Origin: Gentiana macrophylla
Lineage: Eukaryota; Streptophyta; Magnoliopsida; Gentianales; Gentianaceae
Reading direction: 5' to 3'
NCBI GenBank assembly: GCA_026214975.1
Contig: CM047808.1
Location: 53,966,583-54,030,582, forward strand
DNA length: 64,000 nt
Position numbers and translations under genes: made by a program. This document shows positions 31,693 through 44,700 of this stretch, one piece after another. The notes beneath the pieces are model-generated. The model was not told the origin of the DNA. It did no database searches and saw only the letters and a list, made by a program, of their open reading frames with translations. The stretch's first letter is position 1. Each line of letters begins with the position of its first letter.

Positions 31693-32172
31693 TGTAAACC
31701 TAGTAGATGGTGGTTACCTTGCTTGATCTAAAATATCGACGCTTTGATCGTCTAAGGAGAGTAGTGGTGCATGGAGCTGCCCAAGAGTTCAGCCTCTACC
31801 GCTAGTCCACACGAACAACCCGCCGGAATCCACCATTGGATTTCTATTAGAAAAATCCGATTTCTAGACCGGCCTTTTCCCTCTCTCAAATCTCTCCCTA
31901 AGAAGCTCTCTATTTTTCACAAGAACTATTATCTCTTGGAATTGTAACGTACAAAAAAGCTATCCAAGCCTCCCTTTTGTAGGAGATACCTGCGCCCCAT
32001 TGTGTCCCAATCTGATTGGGATTAGCTTTTTAGTAGATTGAGGAGAAAGAAAACCTTTTCCTAATAAATTAAGTAAAATCCCTTTAATTTATTTATCTCA
32101 TTAATATTCAATATCTTATATTGAATATTTTTCCTATGATATACATTGACAATATTTTATATTGAATATATC
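31693..32172 (-). repeat. LTR of a decayed Copia element, part 1
   Basis: AT-rich LTR-like sequence from TGTAAACC (31693) to the LARD-2 insertion. It continues at 36217. The joined length would be about 1.83 kb, ending TTTCAACA at 37569 beside a purine tract. The left limit is inferred from TG after the Athila frame ends and is the weaker boundary. Confidence 0.6.
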
Positions 32173-33621
32173 TGTCACGGATTTTATGCAATGAAAACAA
32201 CAAGTAATAAAATTTATAAATCCGGTATTCCCCAAGTGTAGGGATCGTAGTATAGCGATTAATACCGGAGTCGGTCACAGGGAATCGGGGTATCTAGTTC
32301 ATTAATTTTCCTAAGATTGTTACTATTATTATTAGAACCTAAAACGATAAAATAAACTGGACAGAGGATTGTCAGTCCAAAGCCAGGAAGGATAAAAGCG
32401 ATAATAAATAAATAAAACTATAAACGAGAAAAAACAATAAAAACGATGATCATGGTGATTAAACAATGAACAAACCAATATTCCTCCGAACCCGCAACCC
32501 TTAATTTCCTCTCTAAAGTTGTCTTGTGATGATTTAATTAAAGATGTGGTTCACCTATCAAAGGTATGAATTCCAATTCTCATAGATAATTCGCCTATCA
32601 ATCTCTCATCTCTCGATCTATAAGATTGGCGCTATCAAAACAAGGTGTAAGATCTCTCAATCTAGCAACCTAGAAATCTAACCTATCAACTCTCGTTATG
32701 TCAAGGTTAAAAATCCCATCTTTCCCATGGTGATCTAAGGTTTACCCCGACTCTCGTCATACGGTAAACATCAACAACAATACATCTCTCGATATCGATT
32801 GCATAACACATAAGCATAGAAAAGATACAACTTTAATCAAATTCACAAAACAAATCTAGATTAAAAATAAAGAACCTGCTGAAACGGATTCACATGGTTT
32901 GAACAATTTCTCAGCCTCCAAGCATTCAGCACAACAAAAGCAAAACGAAATAGAAAGCGAAGGAAAATCGCAACCCCAGCCTCCCCTAAGGGGGCTGGGG
33001 CCGCCTAGGGTTTTCTCCTAATGATTGTGTATCCATAGGTCTCAATAATGTATGATTAGGGTTGAAATCCGCGCTGCTATTTATAGAAAACTAAGTCGGT
33101 TTTCAGCATGTCGGCCGTGGACGCCCGTCCAGAATTGTGGACGCCCGTCCAGATGCCTTGGACTTGCTTCAGACGCTCGTCCACTCAGCGTCCAAACTCT
33201 CTGTATCAACTTTCTTCTCCTGGACGCTCGTCCAGCACTTCAGACGCCCGTCCACTCTGGATGGGACTTGGACGCTCGTCCAGCTTGCTCAAAAATCTAT
33301 CTTCTCATCTTTATCTTCAATCGACTTCATCTTTATCTCTTCTCCTCTTCATTAATCCGATTGTTAACCACTTTTAATCCTCTTCTTGGTCGAAATCGTG
33401 TATCTACAATACATCAAACACATTGCAAAATGTAGTATCTTCCAAATCAATACAAAACCATCAATTTTACACATAAATCATACAATTTTGCAACTAACCC
33501 ATTAAATACATCACTTGCTCAATACTTCAATATAAAGCTTGATTTCTATGAAAAACATCCAGATGTGGGGGAAATTGATATAAAATATATCCTTATAAAA
33601 CGTACAAAATCACCCTTAACA
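32173..33621 (-). repeat. LARD-2 3' LTR
   Basis: 1449 bp, plus-strand ends TGTCACGGAT and ACCCTTAACA. A minus-strand TATA word (TATAAATA) lies at 33078-33085, with CGTCC/GGACG dyads between 33118 and 33285 (for example GGACGCCCGTCC at 33119 and 33140). Confidence 0.93.
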
Positions 33622-34655
33622 ACTCCCCCACACTTAAACCTTGCTCGTCCCGAGCAAGACAAAACAAAAACTAGGCGTAAGATAACAAAATTCCAACCAA
33701 AAATACATACAGTCATTTTCAACAAATACAAAGCATATGTAATAAATCAGACGTTCACCCCGGTGTGTGTGCATAGCCATATTAAACTTCCACTAAGTCC
33801 ACACTTGAATTTTTCTCAAGCAACTAGCAAATACCCATCTAAACCAGCAATAACCGACACTTATAACACGCACCCTACAAAACATAACATGTCCCGAAAA
33901 GGATAATAAAATGCGTTTAGGATCTTTCCGACATACTCAGAGGATAATCCCTACAACATATCTGTCAGTTTATACTGGGGATAGTCAGAAGATAACTAAA
34001 GTTCCTACCAACTTTCCATAGTACCATCTGCAAAATTTTCTTTAAGATTAACTTAATTCCACATATATAGCATATGCCCTCATTCCCAGCAATAGGATGT
34101 TTCGTGATAACACCCTAGCTGGACTACTATCATCAGGCAGTCGGGAGCTATTGAACCTCATAGTGGTATAGGACATTTCGTGATAACGCCCTACCGCACT
34201 CAAATCATTGGCAGCTACTTCCGACATACACATATTTTATTCATATTATTCATCTTAGATTGGTACACAAACCTTAAGATATATCCCTCCTATCACATTC
34301 AAACCTTCAGATATTCACAGTATATCATACTCCGACTCTAACCACAAACTATTATAATTCTCCGAACATGCATATTAGCACTAAGTACAAAATTATAAGA
34401 TAACCGAAAATTACTAATCCAAACGGATACAGCTCTATATTTTAGCTCATCATTTAATATGGCTCGTGAAAAATAATATCGGGTGAAACATCCAACCTAC
34501 TAAACATACAGTATACATCATCAATGACTATATAGTATCGAACAAAAAATATGCATTGCTTACTCGGGACAAAACAATAATTGAAAATTTTAGCTCATTT
34601 CAGCATAGAATCATAATATAATTAAGCAAATGGTAGATACACATAACCAAAAACT
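33622..34655 (-). other. LARD-2 interior: PPT, hairpins, no coding sequence
   Basis: On the minus strand AAGTGTGGGGGAGT (33635-33622) is the polypurine tract. A hairpin (TTGCTC/GAGCAA around GGGAC) occupies 33641-33657. Pseudoknot pieces lie at 33947-33990 and the twin hairpins at 34093-34117 and 34169-34193, with arms TAGGGTGTT/AACATCCTA and TAGGGCGTT/AATGTCCTA. No frame has protein similarity. With no primer site it could not now be copied in the usual way. Confidence 0.8.
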
Positions 34656-36211
34656 TGTCACAGATTTTATCAATGGAAAATAACAAGTAATAAATTTATA
34701 AATCCGGTATTCCCCAAGTGTAGGGATCGTAGAGCGATTAATACCGGAGTCGATCTCAGGGAATCGAGGTTGTTTAATCTAGTTCTTATTAATTCTTCTA
34801 AAATTGTCACTACTATTTATTACTAAACCTAAACTAAAACGGAAAATAAACTGGACAGAGGATTGTCAGTCCAAAGCCAGGAAGGAAAGTTACGAACTTA
34901 ACTAATGAAAATAAAATCTATTCTAAAAACTAAAACGAAAATAAAATTCTAACTAAGCAACGAAGAACAAGGCACAAAGGTTTTCAATTAATTCAACGAG
35001 GAACAAGCAATGATCCACCTATCTCGCAACTCTCAATTTCTACCCTAGATCGTTTAGTGAAGATTTAGTGAAGATGTGGTTCACCTATCAAAGGTATGAA
35101 TTCCTACTCTCGTAGATAATTCGCCTATTAATTAATCTTCTATCTTTCGATCTTAAAGATTAACGCTTCCATAACAAGGTGTAAGATTTCTCAATCTAGC
35201 AACCTAGAAATTCAACCTAATCAACTCTCGTTATTTTTAGGTTAAAAGTCCAATCTTTAATATGGTGATCTAGGTCTAACAACGATTCTCATCAAACGTT
35301 AAACATCAAATAGCAACCATCTCTCGATTTAAATTGCATAATCAATAAAGCACATAATAAAGATACAAACTTTAAATAAAAACTCACAAAACAATCCAAG
35401 ATTCAAAATCAAAACGCTGCACGATCGGCTTCACAAGGCTTGTTCAAATTGCTTAGCCTCTATTCATCGTTGGAATACAAATCATATAAATAAAAAGGAA
35501 GATAAAAAGATGTTTATGATGGTGGGAAAATGCAGCTAGGGCGCACCCAAGGGGCCTGGGGCGGCCAGGGATCGAATTGTGGTGTTTAGGGTTGCAGAAA
35601 ACGCGTCTATTTATAAGTTTTTAGGTCGGTTTCAGCAAAGGCGGTGGCTGGACGCCCGTCCAGGGATTCTGGACGCCAGTCCAGCCCTCATAAAATCTTC
35701 GAGTCGGGCCGAGCTGGATCGGACTCCCGTCCTCCTTTATTTTGAACGCTCGTCCTTGATTTTGATCCAATCTGTCCAATTTAACATCATATGGACGCTA
35801 GTCCACTCATATCGACGCCGATTCACTCTAGCTCACCACGACGCCTTGATTTGATGAATCTGGACGCCAATCCAGCCTGATTTTGCCTCCAATGTGATTG
35901 AATTCTTGGATCAACTCCTTCTTCATCCTTCCTTTCATATAAAACCTCAATGAAAACATCTTTTAAACCTCTTTAACATCCACATTGTATATCTACAAGG
36001 CATCAAAAACATCGCAAAGCGTGATAATATCCACATAAATAGAAATTCGATGATAAAACATAAAAAAACCCCAAACTTTGCGAAGACATCGTTTAAAACC
36101 TCATTTTCTCAATAAACCAATTTAACACTTCATTTCTATGTGAATTATACGAAAACGGAGAGATTTGTTATAAAATATATCGATATAAAACGTATAAAAC
36201 CACCCTTAACA
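34656..36211 (-). repeat. LARD-2 5' LTR
   Basis: 1556 bp, same end motifs as 32173-33621 but with many substitutions and indels. A minus-strand TATAAATA word lies near 35609. Dyads such as GGACGCCCGTCC (35650) and degraded GGACGCCAGTCC (35671) are present. Confidence 0.9.
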
Positions 36212-36216
36212 ATATC

Positions 36217-37569
36217 TTTATCTTATTACCATAAATCTATTTTTCCAAAAACCAATTAATATCCAATATTAATATTATGGTAATCTTATTAATTAAATTG
36301 TACAATCCAGGTGTATCCTAATACACTAAAAGTGGCTCCCCAAATAGCCTTCAATTGGCATCAAGATTATTCTTTAATTAATATACTGCTATGATTACTT
36401 AATTTGCAAAGTACATGTGTATCATATACACATAATAATTTCGACATACACATATATTATGTGTATATTTAATTAATCAAAATAATTAATATATTGTATT
36501 ATATTTATTCATAATAAATAAATACCACTATATTAATTTCCACTATAACCTTTATAGTATGAGATAAATTTTTCCTTATTTGGTTATCAACTATAACCAC
36601 AATTTAATCCGGCTAGATGTTCTTATGTGTGTGACACGATAGGCTTCAGAATATGTTGGCCGTAGACGTAAAGAGCAAATTATGAAAATGCCCTTCACAC
36701 CTAACGATCACGGGATAGCGTCTAGCAACACACCGTGACCCCCAATCATCGGAAGAGTGAAATGCAATGACTACTACCTTTCATATGAAACAGTTACCGT
36801 GTAAATAGAATCTTATCGCTGTAATAATATCCATATGGTCGTACGTCGAGTGTCAAACATCAACGACCGTATCTTATAACCTGGATATCATGCTCTCTCA
36901 AAGTAACTCACTTACTTCAATTTTTCAAAGATTCACAAGAGTATGACATTCCTTATAAGAAGGCCCTTTCAGATATTCACTTACTCCGCCTGCTTCAGTA
37001 TCACACCCAATCACTACCGCATGATCACTTCGTGGCTAGGGGAAACCTCAATAGTTTTAAAGCATGACAATCCACACCATGATGCCATGTAGACTCCGGT
37101 CCTAAGGATAATTACACAACCGTCACATTGTGTGACACTTAACAGTGTAAGTGGGTCCATCTAACGTACGCATTCTCTAATACACGTCCACGTACAGTCC
37201 AAGTGTCTCCACACTTTGATAGACGAGATCTATCCCTGCCCTTAAAGACAGAAGACATTCAATATGTGCTAGCCTGTTTGTACTATCAATGCCCTATTTA
37301 ATAGTACGTCATCCTAGAGACATTTAAGTCTCAAACTTATTAAAGTGATTAGTGATCTCATCAACCATAATCGCCTATCATGTTTTCTCTATCACAGTTT
37401 AATACTAAGGATGTTATCATATAACAATTCATAATTGATTCTTTAAAGAACAAATACATGATAATAGAAAAGCCATTTAATATATATATAAACATAAAGA
37501 AATAGTAGAAATGATCCGACCCGGTCGGATCCGGTCCAACCCGATTGGGTTTAGGACACTATTTCAACA
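36217..37569 (-). repeat. LTR of the decayed Copia element, part 2
   Basis: AT-rich continuation after LARD-2, ending ATTTCAACA at 37569. On the minus strand a GGCCAAGTGGGACAT purine tract directly precedes the LTR start TGTTGAAATAG. No open frame of note. Confidence 0.65.
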
Positions 37570-39921
37570 ATGTCCCACTTGGCCTAAAGCCAATCACTCG
37601 TACACACAAGACCAAGTTGAAACACAAGAATCTCATGCAATACTCGTAACCAACCCTAGCCATGAACGGATTGCTATTCGTGGGGACTCAGACTATCATC
37701 ATATCATGTTCCAAATGATCAAGTCAAAGGAACCATGTCAACACACACATGAATCTCCGAGGAGACCCTGGTTCTTGCTTCAAACAATGATTCCACTTAC
37801 TATATCAGCTATATAGAAAAGGTGGAAGAACCGTACAAGGTTTAGGAATGAACCTTCTTAGATCCATTACTGCTCCCGTTGCGCCTCTAAGGTACTACTG
37901 TGTTTTGGCTAAGTTGTAGAATTTACAGTGACCCATAGCAAAGAACATTTCCAGCTCACTGTATCACTTAATCAAAGTGACTGCAAACCCAGACTGTAAC
38001 TTCCACTCGCGTTCATAAGACGCAGCACATACGTCTGTATAATTATATTTATCTGGTTTCAAGTTTCGATAAAATAGGAAACCGTACTTAACTTGCTTAA
38101 GGATATTCTCGACATTTACCAGAACCACTTTCATACTTACTCATGACTCATCATGGAGTATGAACATCTGAAAAACTCTTATGATGGATCATATCGCAGT
38201 AGCAAAGGAAACCTTACAAAGCTTCATCCTTCACCTTATCTTTAGGACTAACGTCCTAACATAGATAGATCTTGAGAATACCGGCTAGCAGTATCCCCTG
38301 TAGCAATCTATGCTAAATTTTTTTAGCATCACATCTGTATGGGTAAACTATAACTAATAGCAGTTAAATCTATCACTATAGATTCTTATTTAAAAAATAA
38401 GAACTGCTAATCCAAGTGCTTTCGTAAAGACCTTGAACTACCAAACATTAATTGACTGTGACATGGGGTGATAATTCCTGAGAGAGATATCCAATACGTT
38501 ACTCAAAAATCGTAACACACACCCACTATCCATCTTGCACATTGGGCATATCCCTTCTCTTGACTAAATCAACTCATTTGATTATCAAACAAATAAATTT
38601 TCTAGAGAAACTTGTTTGAGTCCACAAATGGATCTCGGGGGCTCACATATCATGTTATCATCTATGAACGTCGAGCTGTTTGCCCAATGTCTTCAACACT
38701 ATCATATAGCCATGATACGAAGTTATAACAAGCAAAGTTTGAATTGAACTGGGCTCAGCTATAATTAAAAGGTTTACACCCCGTAGCCTTCAGCCGTCAC
38801 TATAGCCTTATGGTAATCATATTACCATCCATGTCAGCCTTCCAGGGACAATCCCTCTAGGTAAGACATACTAGGTTCACAACCTGGTTGTCACTGATAG
38901 ACTCTAATTCTGATATTACGGATCGTGGCCATATCTCTCAATCTTTCCTTTCAAACATTCCTTCATAAGTCGTGAGATATTCATTCTTCAAAATGAACAT
39001 ACCAGCAGCCTTTTCAGGCTGAAGGTTATCTACAAACTTACAGAACTTTTATGTGCACTAAGCAGTGTTCTACACCTCATCACTATGTGACGTCTGCTCA
39101 CATTCCTATGGTTGAATTTCTCCTTGTGGCTCTCAAACTATTTTGAGATTTCAACTTACTCCCACTGTTTCTTTTGGAAGAAACACTTCCTCTAGAAGAC
39201 AGCATGTTTGGAGACAAACACCTTTTACTCCGCGGACAAGTAATAATACCCAGTGTGCTAGCTAAGATATTCCACAAAGTTGCATATGTCATACTAAGCT
39301 CCAAGACTTTCAGACATTGCCTGCTTGCTAGAAGAACGACAACCCTAAATCGTCGGTTAAGATGGATTTGACCGTCTTCCATATCTGATATGGAATTTAT
39401 TCAACCTTTATTCTTTGGAACTCGGTTAAGTATAAGGTCACTATCCCGAAAAGGGTAAGGGATACTTCGCATGGCTTGCGTCACACATTTATTATGTAAA
39501 GTGTTGTTTCCATTTTAGGAACACAATCTAATTGCGTATCGCAAAAATGGTATCCTTTAAAGGAGAATCTGATTCCTTTTTAGACTCCTAAAACATCCTT
39601 CAGTTATTAATTGCTTCAATCCAAATGGAGATTAATTCCTAAGTAGCTCATCAATCTCATATTCGTACTAGCTTGAACTTTTCACGCTTTCCGAATTGTT
39701 GTACATTCAACTATTTCTAAAAAAAGTCATAGAGATTAATAAACAATTATTTGTGGCATTAATTGTCATCAGCCAAAAAACATTCCGTATGTTTAGGCTT
39801 TAGACAGCTTTCTAGATTTCATAACCTTTTCTTAAAAGGGTATTTTAGTCCTCTTTGGATAGGATACGTATAACCCACATTATTCATAATCATATGGTTA
39901 AACATCATCAGAATGACGTTT
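37570..39921 (-). pseudogene. pol: Decayed Copia pol (RNase H and RT remnants)
   Basis: Minus-strand fragments fit Copia RNase H: KQEPGSPRRF near 37740-37790, where the family has QAKEPRSHQKS, and YTDVCAASY...WKLQSGFAVTL near 37960-38080, where it has YTDASFQ...LQSGFVF. A piece near 39160-39220 (SSKRNSGSKLKSQ) resembles the linker before RT. There are many stops and shifts and no long frame. The remaining 5' part of this element would lie beyond SIRE-B, outside the window. Confidence 0.55.
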
Positions 39922-39926
39922 GATTA

Positions 39927-41622
39927 TATTGGTCCTTGGAAAGACTTTGGTTAAGTTTAGAGGGGGGGGGGGGTGAATAAACTTAACACTTAAAACATTT
40001 TGGAGTTAACAAACTCAAGAACTTCAAGACTGCTGATACTTGATGAGTCTCTGCGATACCTCAAGAACTCTTTGATACACGTGAGTTCACTGATGGTTGA
40101 GTTTGCTGAATTTGTGCAGCGGATATATATCAAAAATAAATCCTTGAAACTTGTTGTTAAATATGATACTAAGTATTAGATACTCAGTAGTGTATGTGTG
40201 TGAGTTCAGTTGCTAGATTCAGTAGGTTGATGTGTATAATAAACTAAATGCAGAATATAAGTGCAGAAAATAAGTAGGCAGATTTTATAGTGGTTCCAGG
40301 TGGTGTAATCCTGTCAGTCCACTCTTCTCCTGTGATGTTGGAGGTAATTCACTAGAGATCTTTGATGTATCTCATTACAAAGATTCCTAAGATTGCTTGT
40401 CCTTCACCAATGACTATGGCTACACAAACCGAAAACTAGGAGCAATGTAGGATTTCTTTGCTCCAAAGTCTTCCACTTTGGTCCTTCAAGGGTAGGATTG
40501 CCTCTTTACCCACTCCACCACAAACAATGATCTTTCACACCCAATAGATGCTTCTTTGTCTTCAGAGTTCTTTATAAAGTAATGATTGAATCAAGTAAAT
40601 GATTGATTAAAGTAGACTTTGATTAGGATGATATAATGCTTGCGGTCTTCAAGTGTGTAAACTTGATGTAGCTTGAATACATAATACACTTGAAGATTTT
40701 CTCTTGATCTGTAAGGTTCAAATTTCAGAGGAGATTCGCAGGTGTTCTTGCAACTTAATTATCTCTTATATTTTCTCTTAAAATTCATCAATCATCATCT
40801 TTTTACGAGTTGAAAGTCCTCTATTTATAGGTAGGAATGCATGTGACTTCTATTTGAAATTCAAATATAACCGTTCCTTTTTTTGTCCCATTTGACTTGC
40901 TTTCTGTCACTATTCATAGGGTCGACATCGTCGAAATTCCTTTGTGATCTGATCTGTCCACCCTTTGACTTATAACCATTGGATAAAGTTCTGAATCATC
41001 CCAACGTCTTTTTAATCTCAGCCCTTGATTTGTTTGATAAATCAGAGGTAGTTGGCTGTCCTTATCCATGTAATCTTGAATTAACCGAGGTATATTATCG
41101 TGAGGTTCATCGGTCTCTTTGTAATACCAATCGATCTATTTGAATAGCAATTTGCTGTGTGTCAAATACAATGCAGCTGATTACTTTTATCTAACTTTTA
41201 TTTGTGAAGTTAGATTACACCTTTTTAATTATAACCAAGTTCCAATTATCATCCAACTTATGGAACTTAGACCTTCTACACAAGGTATATGAAATCAGTT
41301 TAGGTCATCACAGACTTGCCTAAATTCTGATTGCATATCCTTGACTTTAATTACTAAGTTTGATCCCTTAGCCTTCAGAATCGAGTTTGAGCCTTCACCC
41401 GATCTTCAAGAGGTTCCGTAAAAGTCTCATGACCTAACTACCCTACTGATATTGACCAATCTGCTGATATAAACAAGCTGACCATTACAGTGCTTGTTTG
41501 ATCAAACCTATTCATAAATCATACTCTAATAAACTTATACATTTGATCTAGACATCTTTTTGCCTTTGCACTATAACAGCTAGTCTGGCACTCATCATCA
41601 AAACATAGAAATAAGTCCAACA
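39927..41622 (-). repeat. SIRE-B 3' LTR
   Basis: 1696 bp. The minus strand begins TGTTGGACTT and ends near GGACCAATA, where the expected CA end is changed to TA. A minus-strand TATAAATA lies within 40821-40830. A G-run of about 13 (about 39961-39973) sits where the 5' LTR has about six. Confidence 0.92.
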
Positions 41623-41640
41623 ATTTCCCCCTTTTTGGTG
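41623..41640 (-). other. SIRE-B polypurine tract
   Basis: On the minus strand ACCAAAAAGGGGGAAAT abuts the LTR start TGTTGGACTT. It corresponds to 10373-10386 in SIRE-A. Confidence 0.9.
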
Positions 41641-41786
41641 ATGATGCCACTACCCTCACCTAACAGCAAAGCAAAAAGATTAAAACAAAAATAGAACAAA
41701 TTTTCAGTCAATTCTCATTATAATCATTTGTTCACAGTTATTACAGTCTAGATGCAGCAAAGATAGAATATAATAAGTATGCTGAT

Positions 41787-44700
41787 CTACTGTCTTCTTT
41801 CTCTTTCCTGTCTAGCCTTCTCCACTTGTTCTTGGTAGGCTCTGATATCTTCTATCATTTCCCTCATCCACTCATTTTCAATGAAGGTAAAATCAATGTA
41901 AGGATTTACTTCTTTCCACCACTTCCATGCTTCAGGCAGGAGGAGATTGATTTGATTCACTCTGAATCCAAACTTCATATCTGCCTTGAATTCATCAAGT
42001 GAGTCCTTTGCTTTTATGATAGGCAAAATCCTATCACCTCTGCCACTTCTTCCACCTCTTCCACCTCTGCCACCTTTGTAAGCTGCCCTTAAGGCTTTAA
42101 CTCTAGCTTCCCAAAACTTCAATCCCAAGAAAGAGTCTAAACCTTCATGAAATCCCTTGTCATGATAAGGTTTCCTTCTGTTATAGTATTCCTTCTTGTA
42201 TTGTCTAAGGAGATCATCAGTAAGTTGAACTGCCAGTGCAAAGTTGCCTATAAGCATCGGGCCTCATTCTCCTATCTTTTCTGTGCAAAGAGTCTGGCAG
42301 CCTCTTTTGCTACTGCTGTTTGGCCCTCTTCCCCCTTAGTGACATCATCAACAAAACGGGACAATAGACCATGAACACTCTCCTATGTGATAATCAGATT
42401 CTGTAGTCCTCCCTCTATTTTCCACCAAATTGACCAAATCATCAAACCTCTGCTCTTGCCTGTCCAGTTGAATTCTTAGATTTGCAATATCATTTCTGAC
42501 AGTCCTCAACTCTTCCAGGACATGTGCTGGTACTCCACTAGCCATTTCTCCAGCAGCTCCATCAGCAGGCTCCTCAACATTGTATTGTTGCCTCTGATTG
42601 CTCACAACCATTGCCAACTCCTATCTAGTCCAGCAGGGTTAGGTCCTTGATATTCTTCCAAGATAGGATCAAGAGCTGGTTCTTCAAAAATAGGCACAAA
42701 TGCCTGTGGGGGATCAATAGCAACATCTTCTTCTTCAGGCGATTGGAACTCCTCATCACTAAAGTCATAGTCCAAAGAAATTGCTCATTCTCATTAAATG
42801 TTGAGTCACGACAATCTTTCCCTATAGTGGTCTTGACTCCAGTAGGCTCCACTACAACAGCCTCTTCAACAACAGGGGTTTCCTCCAAACCCAAAGTTTG
42901 TTCCAACCTTTGTGTTGAGTCTTTGTTTGAGACTCAGCACTGCACCTCCTGTTCCAACCTTTGTGCTGAGTCTTTGCTTGTAGCCCATCAACCTGTACCT
43001 CCTCTTCAACTGTTGGATCTGGTGCAATGAATGCCACAACAACTTGATCAGGGAGAATGTCCATGTTTTCCTGTTGAAATTCTCCCATATCAGTGATTCC
43101 CCTTAGCAAATTTGCAGTTTTGGTTAAGACAGCCTCAGTGTCAATCCAGTCTTGATATTGAATTGATTCCTCTGAACTGACACTAGGTTCACTGATATCA
43201 GTGACTCTTTCATCATCCAAATCCTCAGCTTGCTGATCCTCAGGTTGATCAGTAGGTTCAACCACAAATAAATCATCAATCTCACCAACCATTATGTTTG
43301 CACCACCATCTATTCCCTCATTGATTTGTGCCTCAATATCATCTATGGTGAGATTGTCCTCATCCTCATTCATCTGTCCAGTTTGCTCTCTCTCAGTGGA
43401 TTGTCCAGCACCAGTAGACTGCTCTACTCTTGGTTCAATAAACATGGCACTTCCACTGACTTCTCCTGGACCAGAGGGGTGATTATCATCAGAATCAGAT
43501 GATGAAGAATCACCATCATCACCTCTTGGATACCTGAACTTGATACCCTCCTCTTTTTGTTGATCATCAAACAGATCCATCAGCCTTGATTGTAACAAGG
43601 AGGTATCAATCAGATCCATCAAACTCTCCACTCCCAATTTCTCAAAAACCCATTCTTCAAAGTCTGTCATAGGTTCTGCAGCAGGTTGTTGCCTCTTATA
43701 GAATCCAAACTTCCACTGGAAGTAATCAGCCACCAGCAGGAGTTTTGGATCAACATACCCCACTTTCCTCTTCTTCTCATGTTTTTCATAGGGCAAGAAT
43801 GATCCTTTGGGAGCTATTGCAGTACCTTGCTGACCTCCAAAAGTCTCAACAAGTAGATTCAATGTTTCTTCTACAGATGCCTCAAGGCTAGTAGGTTGCT
43901 CAGGTTGGATATTACTTCCTACTACCTCCATCTGTACCACACTTGGTTCCCCCTGACTTATATGCTCATCAGCAGGGTTAGCAGAAGACTGCTCTTCCCC
44001 CTAAACTATTACAGGATTTGCAGGGTCTTGAACATGTGTTTTCATCTCCACAGCAGGTGTTGTCTCAGTGATTTGCTGTGGTTCTTTAACAGATTCTTCA
44101 GCAGTCTCTGGGGCAGCAGACTGCTGTGTTCCTTCAACAGATTGCTCAGCAACAACCTGTTCACTTTCAATAGGCTCAGCAGCCTTAGTAGGTGAGGATC
44201 CAGTAACATCAACAGCAGGTTCAGTCTCTGTAGTTTGCTGTGACTCTCCAGCAGGTTGCTCAACAACAACCTCTGCTTCCTCATTAGGCTTGATAATAGT
44301 CAAGGGCTCAGCCTCAATAGCCTCTTCTTCTTCTACCTCACCTTCTTCTTCTTGTGCCCTTTGAGCCTCTAAGATTTTCAATTGTTTCCTTTTTCCATGT
44401 TTCTTTTTGTGGATAATCTCCTTCATCCTCTTGGAAAGTGGCTCATCCTCAATTTCAATCACAGTAGACTTCCTCTTTCTACTGTCCTCTTTCTGTTGTT
44501 CCCTCAAAATCTCAACAACAGTTTTTCTAGCAGCTACAGCAGGGTCAGTAATCTCATCTTCAGCTGGACCCTCAGCAGACTTAGCAGTCTGTGCTGTTTG
44601 CTTCTTTGTTCTTTTAGGCTTTAAGATTTCTGTTATTTTTCTAGTGTCAGCAGCCTTTCTTTTCTCAGTGGTCTTCTTTGGTGCAACAGACTTAATGATT

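Larger units (their letters stand above)
32173..36211 (-). mobile_element. LARD-2: short non-autonomous Athila-family element
   Basis: Minus-strand element with LTRs at 32173-33621 and 34656-36211 and only 1034 bp between them. Flanks are perfect ATATC (32168-32172 and 36212-36216). The interior matches the last kilobase of LARD-1 (4212-5223), including the twin hairpins and PPT hairpin, but the primer site and leader are missing; the interior begins right at the internal purine tract position. The two LTRs differ noticeably for one insertion. Confidence 0.93.

Noticed and set aside
33052..33435. Overlapping open frames rich in DARP- and TPVQ-like repeats
   Set aside because: These are translations of the GGACGCCCGTCC words in the LARD-2 LTR. 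The same effect appears in other LTRs and frames and has no protein logic.
37511..37816. Plus-strand 101-codon frame
   Set aside because: It runs antisense across the Copia LTR end and RNase H remnant and has no family motif.
44068..44364. Plus-strand Ser/Ala/Val-rich frame
   Set aside because: It is the antisense shadow of the low-complexity region of the SIRE-B extra ORF.
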